A DNA stretch of 64,000 bases, taken from contig NC_016450.1 in NCBI RefSeq assembly GCF_000235365.1, positions 930,001-994,000 of the forward strand, given 5' to 3'. Position numbers and translations under genes: made by a program. This DNA comes from Eremothecium cymbalariae DBVPG#7215. Its lineage: Eukaryota; Ascomycota; Saccharomycetes; Saccharomycetales; Saccharomycetaceae. The notes below the pieces were generated by a model, which ran no database searches, was not told the origin of the DNA, and saw nothing but the letters and a program-made list of their open reading frames with translations. Of the stretch, positions 8,295 to 18,213 are shown one piece after another (position 1 is the first letter of the stretch; each line of letters begins with the position of its first letter).

Positions 8295-9989
8295 ATGTCA
8301 GAAATTACAATTGGTCATTATTTGTTTCAAAGATTGAAGCAGGTTGAAGTGCAAACGATTTTTGGTTTACCAGGTGACTTCAACTTGACCTTGTTGGACA
8401 AAATCTACGAGGTGCCAGGTATGAGATGGGCAGGAAATGCCAATGAATTGAATGCTGCTTATGCTGCTGATGGATATGCTAGATTGAAGGGTATGTCTTG
8501 TGTAATTACTACATTTGGTGTAGGTGAGTTGTCCGCGTTGAACGGTATTGCTGGTTCGTATGCTGAACATGTTGGTGTTTTGCATGTTGTTGGTGTTCCT
8601 TCGATTTCTGCACAAGCTAAGCAGTTATTATTGCACCACACTTTGGGTAATGGGGACTTTACCGTATTCCACAGAATGTCTGCTAATATTTCAGAGTCTA
8701 CTGCGATGATCACGGACGTTGCGACTGCTGCTCGTGAAATTGACAGATGTATCAGAACGTGTTATATCAGCCAAAGACCAGTTTATTTGGGGTTGCCAGC
8801 CAACTTGGTTGACGCCAAGGTTCCAGCTTCTTTGTTGGAGACTCCAATCGACTTTTCCTTGAAGCCAAACGACGCTGAGGCGGAGAATGAGGTCGTTGGG
8901 ACTGTTCTGGAGATGATTGCTAACTCCAAGAACCCTGTGATCCTTTCTGACGCGTGTGCTTCTAGACATGACGTTAAGGAAGAGACCAAGCGTTTGATTG
9001 ACGTTACTCAGTTCCCAGCTTTTGTTACTCCAATGGGGAAGGGCTCCATTGACGAGCAGCACCCAAGATTTGGTGGTGTTTATGTTGGTACTTTGTCCTC
9101 ACCTGAAGTGAAAGAAGCTGTTGAATCCGCAGACTTGATCTTGTCAGTTGGAGCTTTGTTATCCGACTTCAACACTGGTTCCTTCTCTTACTCTTACAAG
9201 ACCAAGAACATCGTTGAGTTCCACTCTGACCACACCAAGGTTAGAAATGCGACTTTCCCTGGTGTACAGATGAAGTTTGTTTTGAAGAAGTTGGTGGATG
9301 TTGTCGGTGATGTGGCTAAGAACTATGTCCCAGTTCCAGTTCCAACTCAACCGGTTCATGGGAGTGATGTCGATCCTGCCACTCCATTAAGACAAGAATG
9401 GATCTGGAGAGAGGTTGCAAGGTTCTTGAGAGAGGGTGATGTTGTCATCACCGAAACTGGTACCTCAGCATTTGGTATCAACCAAACTCACTTCCCTAAC
9501 GACACTTACGGTATTTCTCAAGTCTTGTGGGGTTCTATCGGTTTCACTACAGGTGCTTGTTTGGGTGCTGCGTTCGCTGCTGAAGAAATAGACCCAAAGA
9601 AGAGAGTAATATTGTTCATTGGTGATGGTTCTTTGCAGTTGACTGTTCAGGAAATCTCCACCATGATCAGATGGGGATTGAAACCATACTTGTTCGTTTT
9701 GAACAACGACGGTTACACTATCGAGAGATTAATCCACGGTGAAACTGCTCAGTACAATGACATTCAACCATGGGACCATTTGAAATTGTTGCCAACCTTT
9801 GGTGCTAAGGACTACGAAGCAGTCAGAGTCTCTACTGCAGGCGAATGGCAGCAATTGACTCAAGATAAGGCCTTCAGTGAGAATTCGAAGATCAGAATGA
9901 TTGAGGTTATGTTGCCTGTTATGGACGCTCCCTCTAACTTGGTTAAGCAAGCTCAGCTAACCGCTGCTACCAACGCTAAACAAGATTAA
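8295..9989 (+). CDS. PDC1: pyruvate decarboxylase
   Basis: The product (564 aa) decarboxylates pyruvate to acetaldehyde and CO2, the first step of ethanol fermentation in the cytosol, using thiamine diphosphate and Mg2+. D28 and E51 are in place (LPGDF and NANELNAAYAADGYAR), as is the HH pair (LLLHHTLGNGDF). The ThDP-binding motif runs from GDGSLQLTVQE to NNDGYTIE, whose Glu is catalytic. Length matches the family (563 aa in S. cerevisiae). Codon use is strongly biased (TTG, GGT, AGA, GTT/GTC), pointing to high expression. STU2 is its upstream neighbour as in S. cerevisiae. It converges on DIP5. Confidence 0.98.
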   Translation: MSEITIGHYLFQRLKQVEVQTIFGLPGDFNLTLLDKIYEVPGMRWAGNANELNAAYAADGYARLKGMSCVITTFGVGELSALNGIAGSYAEHVGVLHVVGVPSISAQAKQLLLHHTLGNGDFTVFHRMSANISESTAMITDVATAAREIDRCIRTCYISQRPVYLGLPANLVDAKVPASLLETPIDFSLKPNDAEAENEVVGTVLEMIANSKNPVILSDACASRHDVKEETKRLIDVTQFPAFVTPMGKGSIDEQHPRFGGVYVGTLSSPEVKEAVESADLILSVGALLSDFNTGSFSYSYKTKNIVEFHSDHTKVRNATFPGVQMKFVLKKLVDVVGDVAKNYVPVPVPTQPVHGSDVDPATPLRQEWIWREVARFLREGDVVITETGTSAFGINQTHFPNDTYGISQVLWGSIGFTTGACLGAAFAAEEIDPKKRVILFIGDGSLQLTVQEISTMIRWGLKPYLFVLNNDGYTIERLIHGETAQYNDIQPWDHLKLLPTFGAKDYEAVRVSTAGEWQQLTQDKAFSENSKIRMIEVMLPVMDAPSNLVKQAQLTAATNAKQD

Positions 9990-10314
9990 ACCAAACCAGC
10001 CCACCATCAAACAAGATGATTTACGAATTTTATACATATATAGTGGATTTATAGATGATATATTTTATGCCGATAAGTGGAACGTTTTTTATTATTGGTT
10101 TATTTTTGGAAGACAATGCGATAAGTATATAAATTAGCATTCATAATAAAACAGAGAGAGCTATAAAAATAACATATCAAGAGTTATTTATTATTATTAA
10201 CAGTGGCTAAATATGCGATAATAATATATTATTAGCAAAAAAGCGTCTGTTGTAAGAATAAAATTTTGACCGTTTTTGGTTTTTTACTTTAATATATCAG
10301 GCTTTTCCAAGCAA
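9990..10314. other. convergent 3' region between PDC1 and DIP5
   Basis: About 325 bp of AT-rich DNA separate two convergent genes. It has TATATATAG-type efficiency elements near 10034 and A/T runs suited to 3'-end formation on both strands. No gene is seen. Confidence 0.6.
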
Positions 10315-12075
10315 CTAGAAAATCCAACCAAATATGTAATCATAGAACTGTTTCCAGGTCCATCCATGTTGTTTGCGTTCCTCTTTCAATCTCATCATTT
10401 CTAGCTTTCCTTCTTCCTCTTCCAAGTCAATAGCAGTTTTATAGGTAAACAAATCAACATTTGCGGACTTGATCCACTTAGTCTTGTGTACAATCTTGTA
10501 GCATACAAAACATAAAATATAAACGGGGATACCAATGTAACCAGTAATAAACGTCTTGTAATCAAATGTATCTCCCAAAAAGACGGTGAAGTTTTTAACC
10601 AAAGCAACCATGAGACAGAAACCCAATGCAATCCACGCAGTAACTGGTTGGAATGGTGCCTGATAAGATAGTGTATTCTTATCTATACCTTGCACTCGGA
10701 ATGCTCTATCGAACGAGATATAGGTTATAAGAATAGAAATCCAAGAAAGAAGCCCGAAGATAGAAGTGACATTCACAAAGTAACTGAACATCGTCTCCGC
10801 CGAGGATGATACATTCATATATGCCAAACAGCAAAACAATGTACAGAGAGCCAAAGAGTTGTAAGGGACCCCCCAAGAGTTGGTCTTGGCGAAGATCTTG
10901 GGAGCCTTCTTGTCGATAGCTAACCCATAAAGCGACCTACTGCCAACGTACAAATCCGAGTTACATGCACTGAAAACAAAGGTCAAAACACACGCATTGA
11001 AAATATGTGGTAACACAGGAATTCCCGCGTTTTTAATGGCAACCACATATGGAGAGGCTGCCGCCGAGGTCTTGGCCTTTTTGGTTTGTAGTAGCAAAGG
11101 ATCATTATAAGCAACAGATAACCCCAATAGAAACACAGTGCATAAATAAAACACAACGATCCGATACAAAGTCAGTTTAATTGCCCGTGGTACATTTCTT
11201 CTGGGATTCTTACATTCTGCCGCGACAATTCCACAAAGCTCAGTACCGAGATATGCAAACAAAGCATACACGAACACAGAAGCAAATGACACAAATTTCC
11301 CCTTGCCTCCAGGTATCGAAACCGCCCCCGAATATGGCTTAAACCCCCCAGGATCCTTCCAGTACCTGAACCCAAGCCGATTATGACTCGGACCACCGCC
11401 AAGCACAAGCACCAACAACAGAGTCATCACACAGAGCATAACCAAAACCTTAAAACTTGACAACCAGAACTCAAACTCACCAAAAAACTTAACCCCAACG
11501 ATGTTAATCGTCAAAATCACCGCAAGAAACACCGTAATCCAAACCCCAGGATTCACCTTACCCCTACCAACCCAATACTGCATAACCAACGCCGCCGCGG
11601 TTAACTGGTTCGGCGTAAGCACCAAATACTTGAATAAATACGTATACCCAACTGCAAACCCCAAAGCAGGATCCGCGTATCGCGTAGCGTACGATGTAAA
11701 ACCATCCAGCGGTATATACGCCGCCATCTCCCCCAAACACGACATAACTGTAAAAACAACCCACCCCATAATACTGTACGCAATCAATATAGCAATCGGC
11801 CCCGCCTGCGAAAGTGCAGACCCCGTACCAATCAAAAGCCCCGTCCCCAAAGACCCTCCTATAGCAATCATAGAAACATGTCTCGCCTGCAAATCCTTCT
11901 TCAAACGAATACCTTTATGCTTCCCGTCATACCCCCAATCAACCGAATCTCCCTCCTCATCACCACCACCACCCCCGGATCCTCTCCTACCAAAACTACT
12001 ACTCTCCGACGACACATCGGCCTGAACTACTCCGGCCTCTTGACTTTTAAACTGATTCAATTCTTCCTTCGCCAT
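10315..12075 (-). CDS. DIP5: dicarboxylic amino-acid permease
   Basis: The product (586 aa) is a YAT-family plasma-membrane permease of the amino acid/polyamine/organocation superfamily, closest to S. cerevisiae Dip5, which takes up glutamate and aspartate. After a cytosolic N-terminus of about 58 residues with a Gly tract comes the family start RLKKDLQARHVSMIAIGGSLGTGLLIGTG. About twelve hydrophobic segments follow, with the Dip5-like blocks VKFFGEFEFWLSSFKV, NPRRNVPRAIKLT and FVFSACNSDLYVGSR. The C-terminal tail is charged (EEEEGKLEMMRLKEERK) and ends in YIFGWIF like Dip5. The start is the only ATG upstream of the conserved core. Substrate preference is inferred from similarity. Confidence 0.93.
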   Translation of the reverse strand: MAKEELNQFKSQEAGVVQADVSSESSSFGRRGSGGGGGDEEGDSVDWGYDGKHKGIRLKKDLQARHVSMIAIGGSLGTGLLIGTGSALSQAGPIAILIAYSIMGWVVFTVMSCLGEMAAYIPLDGFTSYATRYADPALGFAVGYTYLFKYLVLTPNQLTAAALVMQYWVGRGKVNPGVWITVFLAVILTINIVGVKFFGEFEFWLSSFKVLVMLCVMTLLLVLVLGGGPSHNRLGFRYWKDPGGFKPYSGAVSIPGGKGKFVSFASVFVYALFAYLGTELCGIVAAECKNPRRNVPRAIKLTLYRIVVFYLCTVFLLGLSVAYNDPLLLQTKKAKTSAAASPYVVAIKNAGIPVLPHIFNACVLTFVFSACNSDLYVGSRSLYGLAIDKKAPKIFAKTNSWGVPYNSLALCTLFCCLAYMNVSSSAETMFSYFVNVTSIFGLLSWISILITYISFDRAFRVQGIDKNTLSYQAPFQPVTAWIALGFCLMVALVKNFTVFLGDTFDYKTFITGYIGIPVYILCFVCYKIVHKTKWIKSANVDLFTYKTAIDLEEEEGKLEMMRLKEERKQHGWTWKQFYDYIFGWIF

Positions 12076-13192
12076 TGAACAATAATATACAAAAAATAGA
12101 CTTCCGCCACTCTTAATGAATTATTACTATTATTCTTATTATTATGCCTCCGTCTTTTCTTTTTCCGTCTTTAAATTTGTCAGCCAGCAAGCAAGCTCAA
12201 ATAACTCTAGTAAAGAACAAAAATTCAAAAAAATCAATAGTAATTAAAAAGAACAATTATATTTAACAACTCCTGCTCTACTTGTGTGTATATACCTCGA
12301 CGTTCCTCCTGCCTTTCCGTTAATTCTCGATCAATTTTCCCGTCTCTCCTTTGTTCTACCTCTTGTCAAATTATCAACTAAGAGTGCCTTTTCTCGATAA
12401 CTTTCGCCTTTGTCCCCTCTTCTAAAAAAAACTGACTGCCAAAGACTTCGACGAATACTCCGTTCTCTCGAGTACGTTATATATATACATCGATATGTAT
12501 AATATATACGTTGTGTGGGCCTACGCTTCGTGAAGGACATCGATAGATAATACATAGATTACATAACGAATACAAAAAAAAGAAAAAACCATTAAAATAC
12601 TCCTCCTCTTTCCAACCCAAACCTGTCATCAGTGTATAACACTTTCCTGGTGGGTGCTGTTCGTTCCCCTTCGCCAATTTTTCGAAAGTTGCCCTAATCT
12701 GTGCCTTGACTACTTCTTAGTCAGTAGCATCCAGGCAGCAGTGACAATCATGTGTATAGCCCTCGCTCTTTGTTATCAAAGAGAAAAAAAAGCACACTAG
12801 TCCAATAATAAGCCTTTTCTGCTGGCCTACTATCTGTAATCAATGGATGCCTTGGTGAAAATCAGCATAACGTAGCAAACGGCCGTTTGTTCGGGAAAAG
12901 TGCCTTACAAAGAATGTTATCTAGCAAATGAGTAGTGAATCACACGGTTTTTGCATCTCCCAAAGACACTCCAAAGGCGCTCTTGCGAGCGCCTTTGGAG
13001 TCCTGGCAGAGTGTCTGGTTGGCTGCACGCGGGGAAGCGAAACCTCGACGGCGGTGTGGGCCGGAAGGCCGGCGGGCGTGGGGGAGGCTGATGTTTTTGT
13101 GCGCCTGGGCGGACCCCTACGGAGGTTAATGTGCGTTGATAAGGAAAACAGGGCCGTGGACACGCGTGCACCGCAGCTGCCTGGGCGGGGAC
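12076..13192. other. long intergenic region upstream of DIP5
   Basis: More than 1.1 kb holds no recognisable gene. The DIP5-proximal part (12076-12450) has CT/T-rich stretches on the plus strand and is probably the DIP5 promoter. At 12960 composition switches abruptly to GC-rich DNA that continues into the 3' half of YGR210C. A strong hairpin lies at the switch (12968-13001). Open frames on both strands there are low-complexity and look like by-products of GC richness. Confidence 0.55.
12968..13001. repeat. perfect inverted repeat, 15-bp arms, 4-base loop
   Basis: The left arm 12968-12982 (ACTCCAAAGGCGCTC) is the exact reverse complement of 12987-13001, with loop TTGC. AGACACT before and AGTGTCT shortly after (13009-13015) extend it as an imperfect outer stem. 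It stands at the border of the GC-rich block, about 190 bp past the YGR210C stop. Confidence 0.95.
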
Positions 13193-14476
13193 CTAGGGGG
13201 GGGCCGCGGACGGACGTGGGGCTAGGCGGAAGGAGAGTATGTCGTTCTTGCCAGGCTCGATGGCGGCGGAATCGCTGACTCGGGTGCCGCCGAGAGTTTC
13301 CACCGAGGCCAGTGGGGCGTCGCCCACGAGGGTGCGGGCCACCGAGCGTACGGTGGTTCCCTGCTCGACGAGCAGGCAGTCCCGGAAGATGTTTTCCGGG
13401 TGGGGTTGTTGTTTTGTGGCGGCGGCGGCGGCGCCGCCGCCGTTGAGGGGATGCAGGTTTCGTACGGGGTATACAGGAATAAGGTGTAGGAGGTCGGCGG
13501 CAGCCTGCAGGACTTGGAGAACGCCCGTGGATCCAAAGCGGTAGAGTATTAAGTCACGGACGTTTTCTATACGGCGATTTAGTGCATCGTCCAGAGGCCT
13601 TAGAGATGAGGTGGGGAGATCTTCGTATGTTTCTATGATGTCGGAACCTTGTTTGTAGTGTATGTAGCGTTGTTTTACTAGTTTTCGTAGGAATAGTTCA
13701 GTGATCGCAGAGGTCAGTACTGCGCGGGTTTGTGGATATTTTAGTATAATCTTGGAGATGTTTTTATCTGCGTCGGGGTGGTCGATTTTATTCAGGGCCA
13801 GCACAGTAGGGAATTTTTGTTGCATGAAGGCCTTGACGACGGTGGAGACTTGGGATTCATCCCAGCGGGGCAGTGGGGGCAGGTCCGCAGGGAGGCTGTC
13901 CAAGGTTCTCTGGGTGGTGGTTAAGGTTGCGCCATAACCGCCGAATTGGGCTTGGAGGGTCTGTAAGGTGGTTGAGTTTGTTGCAGTGTGTTTGCGGACT
14001 ATGGAGGGCCATCGCTTCAAAAGATTGCCTTGGATCCATAGGCGGATCTCCTCCTGTAGCCACTCTATGTCGTTGAGTGGGTCATAACCACGGGTTGCTT
14101 TGCCTTCAGCGTCTGTGGTTCCACTGACGTCTACGACGTGAATAAGGGCATCTGCATGCCTTAGGTCATCAAGGAATTTATTTCCGAGGCCTCTACCTTC
14201 GTGCGCACCGGGGACAAGACCTGCGACGTCGAGCAGGGTTATTGGTACGTGACGGTTTCCGTCAGAACACCAGCCGTAGTTTGGTTTACAATTGATGTGG
14301 TTGGGGAACCGGGAACAAGCACATTGAACTTGGAGATAGCCTGTGGCTTTGTTAGGCTCGATGGTGGTGAACGGGAAAGCACCGACAGCTGCCGAAGCGT
14401 CTGTAAGGGAGTTGAGGGTTGTGGATTTGCCACTAGATGGCTTGCCAACAATGCCAATCAACGGGTCTCTGGGCAT
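13193..14476 (-). CDS. Obg/YchF-type GTPase, Ygr210c homolog
   Basis: The product (427 aa) is a TRAFAC GTPase of the OLA1/YchF-like group, orthologous to S. cerevisiae YGR210C. It has the G1 loop G11-KPSSGK-S18, the G3 block [40 protein letters not shown], the G4 NKID, and a C-terminal TGS-like domain ending [15 protein letters not shown] (here [15 protein letters not shown]). The role is unknown; relatives act on ribosomes. The open frame extends 88 codons upstream, but the ATG at 14476 ([12 protein letters not shown]) is the conserved start. A GC-rich GGC/GCC tract encodes an Ala/Gly insertion (GGGAAAAA) before the C-terminal domain. It is divergent from ZPR1 with about 270 bp between starts, as in S. 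cerevisiae. Confidence 0.93.
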   Translation of the reverse strand: MPRDPLIGIVGKPSSGKSTTLNSLTDASAAVGAFPFTTIEPNKATGYLQVQCACSRFPNHINCKPNYGWCSDGNRHVPITLLDVAGLVPGAHEGRGLGNKFLDDLRHADALIHVVDVSGTTDAEGKATRGYDPLNDIEWLQEEIRLWIQGNLLKRWPSIVRKHTATNSTTLQTLQAQFGGYGATLTTTQRTLDSLPADLPPLPRWDESQVSTVVKAFMQQKFPTVLALNKIDHPDADKNISKIILKYPQTRAVLTSAITELFLRKLVKQRYIHYKQGSDIIETYEDLPTSSLRPLDDALNRRIENVRDLILYRFGSTGVLQVLQAAADLLHLIPVYPVRNLHPLNGGGAAAAATKQQPHPENIFRDCLLVEQGTTVRSVARTLVGDAPLASVETLGGTRVSDSAAIEPGKNDILSFRLAPRPSAAPP

Positions 14477-14750
14477 GGTTTTTGGGTGGGCTTGTGGTAT
14501 TTGGTTTCGCAAGAAAAGGATATATATGCAGTTAATGATCTTTGGTAATGAATTCTTTTGGGCTTCATATAGTGAAAAAAAATATGCGGGCAGCCTCGAG
14601 GCTTTCTTATATAAGCTGCACGTCATTCTCGAAGATGTGATGAAAAATTTCCAGTTCAAAAACCAAAAAGACCATGCATAGTTAATATACATATATATAT
14701 TCATCGAGGTAAATAAGCATCGATAGCACTCAAACCACACAGCCGTGGAT

Positions 14751-16145
14751 ATGTCTGAGGAATCTGAGCTGTTTCAAGCTGTAGGCGATGTGGCTTCCGA
14801 GGTGGATGATCACGGACTCAGAAAGACGGGGGCGTTGGACTCTATGGGTCATCCCGTACAGGAAATTGAATCGTTGTGTATGAACTGCCATGGAGAAGGT
14901 ACTACTAAGTTACTTCTCACTTTCATTCCACATTTCAAAGAGATTGTAGTCATGTCGTTTGAATGTCCTGCTTGTGGGTTTAAAAACTCAGAAATCCAAC
15001 CTGCCAGTGAAATTCAAGAAAAGGGCTCTAAATATACGTTCAAGATAGAAACCAAGCAAGATTTCAATAGGCAGGTGATCAAGTCCGAGACCGGGACATG
15101 CAAGTTTGAAGGGTTGGATCTTGAGATTCCTGCTAAGCGTGGCCAACTGACTACGGTGGAGGGACTGCTGGCAGAGATGGTCGATGATCTTGCTTGCAGT
15201 CAAGAGGCAAGGAAAGATGTGGACGAAGTACTTTACAACCAGATTGAACAATTCGTGGCCAAGGTGAGAGCTACTATCAACTGCGAGGAAGGCACGTTGC
15301 CTGTCACACTCACTCTTGATGACCCAGCAGGCAATTCTTGGATTGAGTACAGCCCGGGAGAATCCACTGAGAAGTGGGATCACACCGAATATGCGAGAAC
15401 CGCTGAGGATAATCTAGCCGTGGGGATCATTACACGGGAACAATATGAAGAGCATCGCCAAAGGGACCGTTCTGCTGCTAAAAATAAAACCACTTTCTTA
15501 TCTGACGCTACTGACATTGAAAACTTTCACAACGAGGTCCAAACATTTAGAGCAACCTGTTCTTCGTGCACGCGCCCATGTGATACCCACATGAAGCCTG
15601 TTAATATCCCACATTTTAAAGAAGTTATTATCATGTCTACAGTTTGCGAACACTGCGGTTACAAGTCAAATGAGGTTAAGACAGGCGGTGCGATCCCAGA
15701 CAAGGGTAGAAGAATCACTCTTTTCTGCGACGATGCCGATGACCTATCCAGAGATGTCCTGAAGTCGGAGACATGTACCATCAACATTCCAGAATTGCGT
15801 TTAGACATCCAACAAGGCACTTTGGGCGGTAGATTCACCACGCTGGAGGGCCTGCTCAGACAAGTATACCAGGAGCTTGAATCACGTGTTTTCACACAAA
15901 CATCAGATTCCATGGACGAGGAAACAAAGCAGAGATGGCAGAGCTTCTTTGGACGCTTGAAAGAAGCCCTAGAGGGAAACATCAAATTCACAGTTATCAT
16001 GGAAGATCCATTGGCAGGTTCTTATATCCAAAATATATATGCCCCAGATCCCGACCCTAATATGAAAATCGAGGATTACGATAGAACGGCTCAGCAAAAC
16101 GAAGACCTGGGATTGACAGATATGGATGTAAACCCTGTCTCTTAA
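14751..16145 (+). CDS. ZPR1: zinc-finger protein Zpr1, eEF1A chaperone
   Basis: The product (464 aa) is Zpr1, an essential cytosolic protein that helps fold translation factor eEF1A. It has the duplicated ZPR1 module. The first zinc finger uses C43, C46, C72 and C75 (CMNC...CPAC) and is followed by an alpha-beta domain. The second finger starts near residue 270 (CSSC...CEHC) with its own domain ([14 protein letters not shown]). Both repeats share IPHFKE and a TTxEGLL block. A GTG two codons upstream is in frame, but the ATG at 14751 gives the expected MSEESELF start. Length agrees with the family (486 aa in S. cerevisiae). It shares the 274-bp divergent promoter with the YGR210C homolog. Confidence 0.95.
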   Translation: MSEESELFQAVGDVASEVDDHGLRKTGALDSMGHPVQEIESLCMNCHGEGTTKLLLTFIPHFKEIVVMSFECPACGFKNSEIQPASEIQEKGSKYTFKIETKQDFNRQVIKSETGTCKFEGLDLEIPAKRGQLTTVEGLLAEMVDDLACSQEARKDVDEVLYNQIEQFVAKVRATINCEEGTLPVTLTLDDPAGNSWIEYSPGESTEKWDHTEYARTAEDNLAVGIITREQYEEHRQRDRSAAKNKTTFLSDATDIENFHNEVQTFRATCSSCTRPCDTHMKPVNIPHFKEVIIMSTVCEHCGYKSNEVKTGGAIPDKGRRITLFCDDADDLSRDVLKSETCTINIPELRLDIQQGTLGGRFTTLEGLLRQVYQELESRVFTQTSDSMDEETKQRWQSFFGRLKEALEGNIKFTVIMEDPLAGSYIQNIYAPDPDPNMKIEDYDRTAQQNEDLGLTDMDVNPVS

Positions 16146-16644
16146 GCTAACCCTGGTCTACACATCCTGTGACCATATACGTAGTGTATTGAATAGGTGA
16201 AATAGTCATATTTCCAGAAAAGGAAGAGCTCTGGTTTTCTCAATTGATCGTGTTGGAGTAATCTCTAGTTCCTCCTACATGGTATCAAAGGATCACAATA
16301 TGCCTTTACTATGTACCGGATATCGTGATATATACGGCATTAGCCTAAAATATAGGCCAGTGACCAACTAGAATGTACAAGAGTGGCACCTAATATAGCA
16401 ACTAAGTTGAACGACTAAGTTGAATGACGTATTATATTTTTTTCTTTTTGGATTGAATTATTCGTTTATTGGTTCATTATGGTGGTTAAACTACCTTTGC
16501 TTTCAGTTCTGTGAAGGGGCCCTATTTAATGCTTAAAAGCAATACTCAAAAAGTATATAAACAAAGTATCACACAATCAGAGATATTTGTTACTTCACAG
16601 GGGAGCAAGTTCGTACTATATCTGATTAAGCATACATCGTTAGT
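16146..16644. other. intergenic region between ZPR1 and SLI1
   Basis: About 500 bp with no gene. A near-tandem repeat AACTAAGTTGAA / GACTAAGTTGAA lies at about 16399-16423. T-rich DNA at 16435-16450 and a TATATAA at 16553-16559 are likely SLI1 promoter elements. Confidence 0.5.
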
Positions 16645-18030
16645 ATGCGGGTACTAAATACATTGGAGGAGTATTTCTACTACAAGAAAGTTCATGGCTT
16701 TACCACTTTTTTCTATGTGGGTGTAACTTTTAACAAACCTGTAGACCGTTCCAGTCTCTGTTGTGTGTTAAAAGAGTTGATACCGAAACACCCTCATCTG
16801 TACCGCAATATTTTCACAAAGGATGGCAGTAAGAAGTTAGTCAGACCATTGAACGTTGAAATTCGACTAGATGATGTACTTGAGGAAACTGGCTTTGACT
16901 CACTTGACGAGTCAGCTGCCAATTCGATATTAAAAAACTCCACTTTCCAATACGATCAACAACGCCCCCTCTGGAAACTGATAAGTCTCAAGGCAGGTAC
17001 ACAATTCCTGTTTTGCTTTGATCATGCATTTTTTGATGGTATGAGTGCAGTAATATTCTGGAACGATTTTATATCTGCTTTGAATTCGATCAAACCTGAG
17101 AATCGCAGAGGGATGGACTTAAACGAGGTTCTATACAAGGCTGCAGCTGACCCAGAAATCCGGGTGCATCCATTTGACCTATGGCCAATCCCCTGGGTCT
17201 GGTCGATGAAGAGAGCAGTTACAAAAATATGGACTTATTACGCAGGTCAATCCATACCGCAATGTATCTCACTCAAAGGCATCATATCCAAACGCGAGGT
17301 TTTCCGCTTTAAGCATTATATCTTCCCATCAGGGTTCTTTAATTCTGAAGGTGTTCTCAGAAATGATAATGTTCAATTAAGTTCTAGAATCCCGCCAGAT
17401 AAGATGGACGCTATACTCGTCGAATGCAGGAAGCACAAAGTTTCGTTTACCTCGTGGTTCGCTGCTAAATTAATACAGTTACTAAGAGAGTTAGATCCTA
17501 ATGAGTCTACTGGATCTATAGTCAAAATTATGCTTCCTGTAGACTGTAGGGCTGAAATCGCTGAAAAGTTACCATCTTACCCTGCTGATGAACTTAAAAT
17601 GGGACTCTTTGTTAAGAATGCCAGCCTACATTACGATTTGGATTCCCCGGACATTAATGAGTTTTGGCAGATAGCCTCATCAATCCATACTCAAATCGTA
17701 CAAGGCCGCCTCAGCGACGCCAGCATCCAAAGTTTGAAACTACTCGACTTCTTAGATATCAGCCAATACGTGCTCGAAGGGCCAAAGTCCCCGCCCCCTT
17801 CAAGCACCTTTGAAATCACCAACCTTGGCTTGCATAAATTTGACGGAAACGTCGAGGAACCTGAATTCTATGCTGTCGATGCCGTATTTAATGAACCGCA
17901 GACTCTAAGTGCTGCGTTTACATGTGCACTAATATCTACCCCTTTGGGAGGCCTACATGCATCCATATCCGTGCCTAAAGCTATCTCCAACTCATTAACT
18001 AAAATCCTTTTACGTAGTCTCTCTGTTTAG
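16645..18030 (+). CDS. SLI1: alcohol acetyltransferase-family protein, Sli1 homolog
   Basis: The product (461 aa) belongs to the AATase family. S. cerevisiae Sli1 N-acetylates the sphingolipid-synthesis inhibitor myriocin and cooperates with Ypk1. The catalytic H-x-x-x-D-G motif is present as H127-AFF-D131-G in FDHAFFDGMSA. The N-terminal NTLEEYFYYKKVHGF and the C-terminal LSAAFTCALIS (DFG-like region replaced) follow family layout. The position directly after ZPR1 matches YGR211W-YGR212W, which supports SLI1 rather than ATF1/ATF2. Substrate is inferred from orthology. Confidence 0.88.
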   Translation: MRVLNTLEEYFYYKKVHGFTTFFYVGVTFNKPVDRSSLCCVLKELIPKHPHLYRNIFTKDGSKKLVRPLNVEIRLDDVLEETGFDSLDESAANSILKNSTFQYDQQRPLWKLISLKAGTQFLFCFDHAFFDGMSAVIFWNDFISALNSIKPENRRGMDLNEVLYKAAADPEIRVHPFDLWPIPWVWSMKRAVTKIWTYYAGQSIPQCISLKGIISKREVFRFKHYIFPSGFFNSEGVLRNDNVQLSSRIPPDKMDAILVECRKHKVSFTSWFAAKLIQLLRELDPNESTGSIVKIMLPVDCRAEIAEKLPSYPADELKMGLFVKNASLHYDLDSPDINEFWQIASSIHTQIVQGRLSDASIQSLKLLDFLDISQYVLEGPKSPPPSSTFEITNLGLHKFDGNVEEPEFYAVDAVFNEPQTLSAAFTCALISTPLGGLHASISVPKAISNSLTKILLRSLSV

Positions 18031-18213
18031 CTACGAATGAAAACGCGATTCTGTATAATATGTGTGATACATATGTTATATAAAAGTATGTTGCTTTTAT
18101 CGAAAGCAGATCTGACAAAAGGAGATATAATTAAACAGAACTTTACAATCAAAGTGGAGGTTGTGCTTTAAATGAATACAGACTTAGAATAACCAAGGAT
18201 TAAGTGGGGAAAT

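Noticed and set aside
11501..12025. 174-codon plus-strand ORF inside DIP5
   Set aside because: Antisense shadow of the permease; Pro/Thr-rich and without family resemblance.
12917..13278. Several overlapping ORFs on both strands
   Set aside because: They arise from GC-rich, stop-poor DNA and are Pro/Arg/Gly-rich in every frame.
16270..16310. CTACATGGTATCAAAGG resembling an LTR end plus primer-binding site of copia elements
   Set aside because: No LTR blocks precede it, and the word does not match a yeast tRNA 3' end that I know.
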